From Tritrichomonas musculus (Eukaryota > Parabasalia > Tritrichomonadida > Tritrichomonadidae), in assembly GCA_039105265.1 (NCBI GenBank), contig JAPFFF010000003.1:3410001-3474000 (forward strand): DNA of 64,000 bases. Direction: 5' to 3'. The notes beneath the pieces were generated by a model. That model ran no database searches. It saw nothing but the letters and a program-made list of their open reading frames with translations, and was not told the DNA's origin. Of the stretch, positions 57,862 to 64,000 are shown piece after piece. Each line of letters opens with the position of its first letter. Position 1 is the stretch's first letter. A program made the position numbers and the translations under genes.

Positions 57862-58128
57862 TTAATCCATTGGTGGTGGATGTACACCATGTGGTAAAGG
57901 TGGAGGAACCATTTTTGGATTTGTATCCTGTGGAAGGCCAACCATACTTAGTGGGGTATATGATTGGCTGAATTCTTCTTGTAAGGCAGGATATTTAATA
58001 TCTTCTGGTTGATTAGGTGCAACTGCTGGATGAGAGGGAGATTTTTGATGATATATATCTTCCCCTACAACTACCGTATATTGCTTTTTATTATCTATAT
58101 TTTCTGATGGTTCTTGTGGATCAAACAT
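57862..58128 (-). CDS. Small proline-rich protein, 88 aa
   Basis: Family not recognised. Starts at ATG 58128 and ends at TAA 57862. The protein is rich in Pro, His and Gln (KSPSHPAVAPNQPEDIKYP) and ends in PPPLPHGVHPPPMD, a proline-rich tail that could bind SH3/WW or profilin-like domains. Tyr-containing segments (YTVVVGEDIYHQK) may be phosphorylated. Short but with clean codon use and an AT-free coding look compared with the surrounding spacers. No signal or membrane segment. Role unknown. Confidence 0.5.
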   Translation of the reverse strand: MFDPQEPSENIDNKKQYTVVVGEDIYHQKSPSHPAVAPNQPEDIKYPALQEEFSQSYTPLSMVGLPQDTNPKMVPPPLPHGVHPPPMD

Positions 58129-58640
58129 TTAATTAAAAATGATATCAATTAATATCTGCTTTAAATTTACAAAATAAATGTAGTTAATTTTTGAATAGAT
58201 ATCATCAAATGTATATCAATTTTATATTTGAATTTATTTGGAAATTTATTTGTTTTAACTATTAAATATATTGTTTTATATAATAATTTTATTTAGTTTT
58301 AATTTATTACATAAATATTTTAAATAAAAGTTTTTATTAATTAAGATATATGTAAAACAAATTTTTGATAACAAAATAATCATTCAAAAAATTCAAAATT
58401 TCATTACAAAAAGAGAAAGAATCGTATATAAAAATCATTCAAAAAGTGTCATAATTATATTTTTTTTCAATTCTTATTTCTTCTTTCTTATTTAAAAATA
58501 TCTCACCAAATTTGTACAATAAGAAAATAAAAATTGAAGAACAAATCTATTTCAACTCAATTCAAAATTACAAAATATTATTACAATGAAAAATAAAAAA
58601 ACAATCTCTTTAATTAAATTATCACATTTCCAATTATCTT
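58129..58640. other. Intergenic, about 510 bp
   Basis: AT-rich; no supportable ORF or repeat. The end merges with the 3' flank of the Sel1 gene on the minus strand. Confidence 0.4.
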
Positions 58641-60086
58641 TCAAACATCTCTTATTTCTTTTCCATTTCTCAAATCTGGCAACGAAACATCTTTTTCTGT
58701 TAGTAATTCGCCTTTTTCCAGCTTATTCAATATTTTCAATGCTTCTTGATCGTTCTTCTCAGCCGCCAGTTTCAAAAAGTTCCTCGCTTCTTCGTTTCCC
58801 TTCTCTTTGCTCAGCACGTAAAACGCGTAGAACTTCTGCGAATCAACGTCCTGGTCGAGGGCTGCCTGGTGCAAGATTTCGATTCCTTTTTGGAAGTCGT
58901 TTGACCTTATCAAAGCGACACCCAACAAAAAGTTGTCAGTTGTATTCCTATCGTCTTTTGACAACAAAATTTTTGCAGCTTTTTCAGTGTTCACTTCACA
59001 ACCGTCGCCAGTCAAAAGCATGAATGCGTATTTCTGGCCGATGTTGTATTCTTCGGAGTCGATTTGAATTGAATAAGCCTTCTTGATCAATTCAAAAGTT
59101 TCCCTCCTCTTCACTCTATCGTCCTTGAACTTGTAAAACCGCAAAAACGATAGAAAATAGATTTGTTCAGTTGAACCGTTTTCGTAAGCTTTTTGAAAGA
59201 AACGATATGATTCTTCTAACTCACCAACACCGATGCAAATACTGCCAACAGCATTCAATAAAACAGTTTTCCATGGCTCTTCAATTTGAGTGTCACTTTT
59301 TGTGAGCTTTTGGTATACTTTATCTATGCGATCTGTTTTGCCGGTGGTTAAAAGTTCTGCAAAAATCGATAGGACATCGGAAATGATATCGTCTTCTGTA
59401 TCCGCCATCCTTTGAAGATCTGTTATCGCTTTTTCTGAACCATTCTCAAAAAGATCGATCAACGCTTTCGTTCGAGGCGAAGTTCCTTTCTTGAGGTATT
59501 TAATACAGCTTTTCATTTGAAAATTATCGGATAAAAATTTGAGCATGCCATAATATTCGGCTGAATCTTTATATTCGTCATTCGCACAGACACTTAAAGA
59601 AGAAAGACCATACTGAAAGAATGATGGAAGCTGAAGACAAATATCTGCATGCATTCGGATAAATAATGGATCACCTGTAGATGCTGCTTTTTTTAAATAA
59701 GGTATAAAATCTATTTTTATCTTAGAGTCTTTTGATTCTTTAATATCATCATATAAAATTGTAACATATCTGGTGCATGCACGAATATTACCTTGATTGG
59801 CTGACTTTTTGAGATATGTAAGTCCTAACGTAGTATTTTTTTGTTGATCAATGAGATATACACCATAATCAAACATTGCTTGTGGATCCCCATTTTCTGC
59901 TTTTATACGAATATCACTCATTGAGGAAAAATTGCGTTCAAAGTGTGATTGATGATAATGACGAGAAAAAGCAACAAATTGCTGAGTATTTTTTGGATGA
60001 GTAAAATTTGATGCGATCTGAAATTGATTAATACTATTAGATAAAAAATTGGAATGAGCTGTACTCTTATTAAATGATGAAAGCAT
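58641..60086 (-). CDS. Sel1-repeat protein, 481 aa
   Basis: Scaffold or adaptor protein. N-terminal 55 residues are polar and Ser/Asn/His-rich (NFTHPKNTQQFVAFSRHYHQ) without a clear signal peptide. From about residue 60 Sel1/TPR-like repeats begin: IRIKAENGDPQAMFDYGVYL, GLTYLKKSANQGNIRACTRY, and later EESYRFFQKAYENGSTEQIY, NIGQKYAFMLLTGDGCEVN and EARNFLKLAAEKNDQEALKI. Repeats in the middle are degenerate. No kinase domain is present, unlike the 1757-aa protein. The C-terminal half (58660-59270) is visibly GC-richer than the N-terminal half. Stop is TGA. Role unknown; Sel1 proteins often act in ERAD-like or signalling scaffolds. Confidence 0.85.
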   Translation of the reverse strand: MLSSFNKSTAHSNFLSNSINQFQIASNFTHPKNTQQFVAFSRHYHQSHFERNFSSMSDIRIKAENGDPQAMFDYGVYLIDQQKNTTLGLTYLKKSANQGNIRACTRYVTILYDDIKESKDSKIKIDFIPYLKKAASTGDPLFIRMHADICLQLPSFFQYGLSSLSVCANDEYKDSAEYYGMLKFLSDNFQMKSCIKYLKKGTSPRTKALIDLFENGSEKAITDLQRMADTEDDIISDVLSIFAELLTTGKTDRIDKVYQKLTKSDTQIEEPWKTVLLNAVGSICIGVGELEESYRFFQKAYENGSTEQIYFLSFLRFYKFKDDRVKRRETFELIKKAYSIQIDSEEYNIGQKYAFMLLTGDGCEVNTEKAAKILLSKDDRNTTDNFLLGVALIRSNDFQKGIEILHQAALDQDVDSQKFYAFYVLSKEKGNEEARNFLKLAAEKNDQEALKILNKLEKGELLTEKDVSLPDLRNGKEIRDV

Positions 60087-60234
60087 ATCTATAATATAGT
60101 AAACTTTTTCAACTCATAATTGGTTGTTTATTCTAAAAACACAAAAAAAAAAGGAAATTGTTATCGATAAAGGAAAAATTTGAACATTTTAATCTATTAC
60201 TATTTATATATCAAATGAGAAAATATTAAAAAAC

Positions 60235-60873
60235 TCAACAAATATGGGATCTGATTGATGAAATAAAGTTAAATAAATTTTTATCAGCGTTAAATTCTTC
60301 CATGATACTTCTTTGATATAAAGATAATTCTTTCGGAATTTCAATAAATTGATATTGATTCGACATTTCTGAAATAGTAACTTTGCATTTTGGATTTGAA
60401 AAATTAAATGTTGTAGTACCTTTTCCGATTTCTATTGAAACTCCGAAAAGTGCTTCATATGCATCTAATGCTGTTTTGACTTTTTTCATCTCTTCATTTT
60501 GCTGAATATTTGCATTTGTCAAACGAGCAGCTCTCATTTCGAGTAAATATATCTGACTCTTGTAATAATCAAAATCTTTTGGAATTTCATCTATTTCTTT
60601 CATTAATTGGCTTTGCTGTGCTTGTATCTCTTTTTCTTTACTAATATATTTTTGTTTATCTGCCTCCGCAATTTCTGTATTTTTCTTTATATCAATTTTT
60701 TCTTGATTCATTTGGTTTATTTGATTTTCATGTTCATTTTTTAATTGAAGCTGCTGAGTTTTCATTAATCTTAAATTTTCCATTTGCTTATCCATCCATT
60801 GATCAAAATCTCTTTGCTTTGAGTCTAGCTGATTCATAAGATCATTGATTTTTAATCGAATATCGTCATTCAT
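60235..60873 (-). CDS. SPC25: Kinetochore protein Spc25-like, 212 aa
   Basis: Probable subunit of the Ndc80 complex, which links kinetochores to spindle microtubules. A long coiled coil (about residues 15-125, SKQRDFDQWMDKQMENLRLM and on) is followed by a small globular C-terminal domain with the Spc25 signature: ALDAYEALFGVSIEIGKG, then FNFSNPKCKVTISEM, YQFIEIPKEL, and IMEEFNADKNLFNFISSIRS (family: YexxLGLxI, LxFxFxxID, ..F.lxl, Nxt.dlxxFlxxiRxxF). Overall length matches Spc25 (about 220 aa). The identification rests on the C-terminal pattern and could be another RWD-type kinetochore protein. ATG 60873 is clear. Its neighbours have no related function. Confidence 0.7.
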   Translation of the reverse strand: MNDDIRLKINDLMNQLDSKQRDFDQWMDKQMENLRLMKTQQLQLKNEHENQINQMNQEKIDIKKNTEIAEADKQKYISKEKEIQAQQSQLMKEIDEIPKDFDYYKSQIYLLEMRAARLTNANIQQNEEMKKVKTALDAYEALFGVSIEIGKGTTTFNFSNPKCKVTISEMSNQYQFIEIPKELSLYQRSIMEEFNADKNLFNFISSIRSHIC

Positions 60874-61053
60874 TCTTCTTTATAAATAAAAAAAAATCTA
60901 AACGTACAAAATTTTTGTCAATAGTAAATAAGAACTCATTTTACATAAAAATAAATATAGCATGTAAAGATTGGATTTTATTATTCTATCTTTCAAAAAA
61001 ATAATAGATAAACAAGCTTTAATAACAAAAAAATAAAAATAATATAATTAAAT

Positions 61054-63561
61054 TTATGAGCAAATAGAATCAACAATTTGAGGAAGTTCTTCATCTAAAA
61101 ATGTCTCTGCATTAGAATGAAATAGTTGATAAAAATCTGGAAATTGCTCTTTTAAGAATTTAATTAACTTTAAGAAATTAGTTATAATTGTGCTAAAAGA
61201 GAACTCATCAAATTCAAACTCATCAGAAATCTGCTGTTGATCACCTTTATTGTAAAAATCAGATAACTCATCACAAACTTCCAACAAAATTTGTAAGCAT
61301 AAATTAGAATCAGAAAACAAATTTTGAATGATTGAAATTGAAGATGCGCAAAAATAAGGATATTCTGCATTTTCGATCCAAAAATTAATGAAAGGCTGAT
61401 AATCAAACTGTTTCTCGCATTTTTGAAAAAATATAAATATACAAGATATTAATTGAGAAACAGCAGATATCGATGCATTCATTTGAATTCTCTCCAATAT
61501 CAATGGTATTAATCTTTGTATAATTAATGAATCAATACTTTCTTCATCTAATCCAAATAGCAAAGAAATAATGTCTGCCAAAGAATTCAATGCAATTTTA
61601 TCGTCAAAAGAATCATTACCAATCTTCTGAAAAAGTTTATCAAATAAAAATTGAATTGCACTCATATCAAAAGCCGAATGATTTTTTGCAGAAATCAGCA
61701 ATTTCTTAAGGAACATCATTTCGTTTTCAAAAACCATATCGAATTCGAAAACAGACAAAATTTTCCAAGAAACGGTTGGTGAGAAATAGCATTCAACAGA
61801 AACCTCAAAAATCGATAAAATATTTTCTTTGTATAAACCATTGAAATTTCTATACATTGAAATTAGCTCAGTTATGAATGGATCTGCCGAATACTCGCAC
61901 TCTTGGTTCATCGAGTTCAGTTCCAGTATTTGGCAAATTATATCTGTCACTTTTTCGGCAACAGACGGGTCAGAATTCGGGTCATTTGACAATTGAATCA
62001 AATTTGATAAAAGAGACGATAGAATCGGATCAGTGAAAACACCAGGACTTCCAGAAATATCAACAAGTTTCTCAAGGAGTTCTAGGGAGGACCAGATGGA
62101 GACTAATTCAATATTCTGAGAGACGATCAAATAGCTCTCAAAAAATCGAGATAAGCAAAGGTTGCTGCTTTCGCTGATGTCGAGCTCTTCGTTCTGGAGG
62201 CACTTGATCGCTGAGATGGCTGAAAGATGGCAAACTGCGCTTGACTCATCAGTGAAGTGATCCATGCAAATTGGAAATAGAAACGGTGGCAGCACTTCAC
62301 AAAAATTGGCGGTGATTGTGAATGCAACGACTCTCAAAATTTCACTGGTGCTATTAAAAAGTGGAATCTGCAAAAGTGACTCATTTTCAATGCATCGGGA
62401 GCAGCAGGAAAGCTTCGTTCGAGCAAGAAGGAACTTTGCTTCGTTGTTCAATTGCGTGGTATCATTTGAGTTGGTGAGTGTTAAAAAATATTGAATGCTT
62501 TGGGCCAAGTATGCATTCAAAAAGTTGATAAAATCAGGATAATTTCTAGATAGATACTGAATGATATATATTGATGAATGGTAGGGATCATATAGGTCAA
62601 ATATATCATCATATAAATCACCTTTTATATCGGTTGTCATAAAAAAAGGTAAAATAAATGATTCAATAAAATATTGCAAATTATTAAAAAAATGGCGAGT
62701 AATTAATTGTAGAGAAAAAAGAACGCAGATAAGTCTGGTTAATTGATTTCGTGTATTTGGCTTTAGATCTTTTGAATATAGTTGAAAAGAAGTGTTAAAT
62801 AATCTGATTAATAAATCGGCAGAAATGTCATTCGGAACAATGGACTTGGTAAATATCAAATAAATTGTTTTTGACGCACATTTAAGGCCTTGTTGGTAGA
62901 TTTCATCATCTTTAATCTCGGAAAAAAAAAAGAATTTAGATATGATATCGACTAATATTAATGAATTGGAATTCATTAAAAATGATGGATCATTGCGAAT
63001 TATGTAGTAGAAAGAATTGTAAAATAGAATAATTACGTCAAAAGATTGGGAATCAACAAATGCTCGAAATGTCGATTGAAAAAAAAATATGCAAAATTGG
63101 CTAAATTGTTCATTATTTTTTGTGCAATGCAAAAAGTGTCGTGCCATTGATTTTAATAATATTAATGATGGTATGATTTGATCATTGTCTAATTTAATTT
63201 GTGAATATATATTTGGACATTCTTTTAAAGTCATTACGGCCTCAATAATTAAATTTGAAAAAAATTGAAAAAGTTTATTGTATTTTGGTCCATCTGAATA
63301 TAATAATTCTAGATAATTATAAAATAAAATAAATTTAGCATCATTGCTCAAAGAAACTTCCCATTTTTGTTTGATAATGTATATTAGTCTAATCAGTGCT
63401 GAATATTTAATAGAAATTTCAATATTACTTTTTATAATATCAAATAATATTTTAATAAAATCGCAAGTAATATCAATACTTAACAATTTTTGTTCTGCCT
63501 CATGAACTTCTATCTCATTTCCTGAATATGATTGTTGTAAAAGCTGAACAACACAATCCAA
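61054..63561 (-). CDS. Importin-beta-family nuclear transport receptor, 835 aa, frame begins at TTG
   Basis: Karyopherin of the importin-beta superfamily, carrying cargo through nuclear pores under Ran control. The N-terminus is a typical importin N-domain: CVVQLLQQSYSGNEIEVHEA, EQKLLSIDI, FIKILFDIIK and SALIRLIYIIKQKWEV (family: LLxxxxSxdxxxrxxAExxLxxL, LLxIi, AaixlKnxvxxxW). The rest is HEAT-like to the acidic C-terminus (importin-7/8-like segments such as FLNAYLAQSIQYFLTL). The first codon that matches the expected start is TTG 63559-63561. An in-frame stop lies only six codons upstream (63577-63579) and the next Met is residue 110. Possible explanations: a mutated start, a sequencing error, non-ATG initiation, or a tiny unseen 5' exon. 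The middle of the gene is GC-richer than the ends. Confidence 0.8.
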   Translation of the reverse strand: MDCVVQLLQQSYSGNEIEVHEAEQKLLSIDITCDFIKILFDIIKSNIEISIKYSALIRLIYIIKQKWEVSLSNDAKFILFYNYLELLYSDGPKYNKLFQFFSNLIIEAVMTLKECPNIYSQIKLDNDQIIPSLILLKSMARHFLHCTKNNEQFSQFCIFFFQSTFRAFVDSQSFDVIILFYNSFYYIIRNDPSFLMNSNSLILVDIISKFFFFSEIKDDEIYQQGLKCASKTIYLIFTKSIVPNDISADLLIRLFNTSFQLYSKDLKPNTRNQLTRLICVLFSLQLITRHFFNNLQYFIESFILPFFMTTDIKGDLYDDIFDLYDPYHSSIYIIQYLSRNYPDFINFLNAYLAQSIQYFLTLTNSNDTTQLNNEAKFLLARTKLSCCSRCIENESLLQIPLFNSTSEILRVVAFTITANFCEVLPPFLFPICMDHFTDESSAVCHLSAISAIKCLQNEELDISESSNLCLSRFFESYLIVSQNIELVSIWSSLELLEKLVDISGSPGVFTDPILSSLLSNLIQLSNDPNSDPSVAEKVTDIICQILELNSMNQECEYSADPFITELISMYRNFNGLYKENILSIFEVSVECYFSPTVSWKILSVFEFDMVFENEMMFLKKLLISAKNHSAFDMSAIQFLFDKLFQKIGNDSFDDKIALNSLADIISLLFGLDEESIDSLIIQRLIPLILERIQMNASISAVSQLISCIFIFFQKCEKQFDYQPFINFWIENAEYPYFCASSISIIQNLFSDSNLCLQILLEVCDELSDFYNKGDQQQISDEFEFDEFSFSTIITNFLKLIKFLKEQFPDFYQLFHSNAETFLDEELPQIVDSICS

Positions 63562-63887
63562 AATCTTATCAAAATATTATATATAAACTATTGAAAAAAA
63601 AGGAACAAGAAAAATTTTGAATTGATGTTAAGAAAAACATTCAAATAATTGAAAAATAGATTTTGATAAAAACTTTTTGCATTGATTAAAATGAATGATA
63701 AAGTTTCAATGCTTTTTTTTTTTCTATTTCACATTTTCTTTTAATCTTGTCAGCACTAGATCCACAATTCAAATTTAATTACTCTGATTTTAAAGACGAA
63801 AAAGGCATATTAAGGGCATAGTTGGTTTTTCTAATTTTTGAATAGTTTATTTATTGAAAAAGTTCAAGAACCAACTTAATATGTACA

Positions 63888-63918
<31 letters not shown>

Positions 63919-64000
63919 GCATACAACTTGTTTAATAAAAAATAAGTCGAATAAGACATACTATTTCTAAGTCAAAATAATTATTTCGCATCTTTTTGTT
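63562..64000. other. Intergenic at the right window edge
   Basis: AT-rich upstream region of the importin gene. It has an A-run of about 30 at 63885-63914 and no supportable ORF. A search by eye for trichomonad splice signals (GTAYGT donor, ACTAAC...ACACAG acceptor) that could supply a missing first exon found none. Confidence 0.4.

Noticed and set aside
63562-63760. First exon and intron for the importin gene
   Set aside because: No GTAYGT donor or ACTAAC...ACACAG acceptor could be seen; left as an open explanation only.

Overview
The window looks like nuclear DNA of a trichomonad protist, most likely Tritrichomonas foetus or a close relative. This is inferred from gene content and style, not from a database match. 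Almost every gene is a single open frame without introns. Intergenic DNA is very AT-rich. Several stops overlap a TAAA polyadenylation-like signal (for example TAAATAAA after the ribosomal gene). Some genes have TCATTW initiator-like motifs just before the ATG. The families are also typical of trichomonads: a kinase-like domain fused to a very long Sel1 array, DUF3447-type ankyrin repeats, a membrane-anchored subtilase, a beta-helix surface protein, and many DNA transposon remnants.

Layout. 0-8.2 kb: the 3' part of ribosomal protein S4, an ARM-like protein divergent from a small helical protein, a 7-TM protein, a leucine-rich-repeat protein and a large GGNI-repeat surface protein. 8.2-14.2 kb: a graveyard of DNA transposons, with a methionine-free ORF remnant, a TA-flanked element whose 141-bp inverted ends each carry four repeated sites, a Tc1/mariner-IS630 type element with a broken transposase, a second transposase fragment and a TTAA-flanked MITE. 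14.2-21.1 kb: an island unlike its surroundings. It holds a cluster of GC-rich hairpins, an intact superfamily 2 helicase, about 4 kb of ATTCATTCAATTCG-type repeats with interspersed palindromic units, and two opposite-strand ORFs each broken by one nonsense codon. It reads as a decaying selfish or virus-like replicon and is the main candidate for an undescribed system.

21.6-54.6 kb: ordinary gene-dense DNA with a TKL-like kinase, a Lys/Glu/Pro-rich repeat protein, U1-70K, a coiled-coil protein, a PP2A B56 subunit, a giant USP-like protein that has lost its catalytic residues and is split by an in-frame TGA from a tail-anchored C-terminal half, an ESCRT-III CHMP1-like protein, a FAM13-like RhoGAP protein, an M24 aminopeptidase, a Sel1 pseudokinase of 1757 residues, a small IQ-motif protein and a subtilase. 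54.6-56.3 kb: a nonautonomous Mutator-like element with 9-bp target duplications, in other repeat debris. 56.3-64 kb: an ankyrin protein, a proline-rich small protein, a Sel1 protein, a Spc25-like kinetochore protein and an importin-beta-type protein whose frame begins at TTG.

There is no operon structure, as expected for a eukaryote. Neighbouring genes are functionally unrelated: translation, splicing, phosphatase regulation, ESCRT, kinetochore and nuclear transport. Starts were moved from non-ATG to ATG codons wherever an in-frame ATG made sense. Genes with no usable ATG are flagged.
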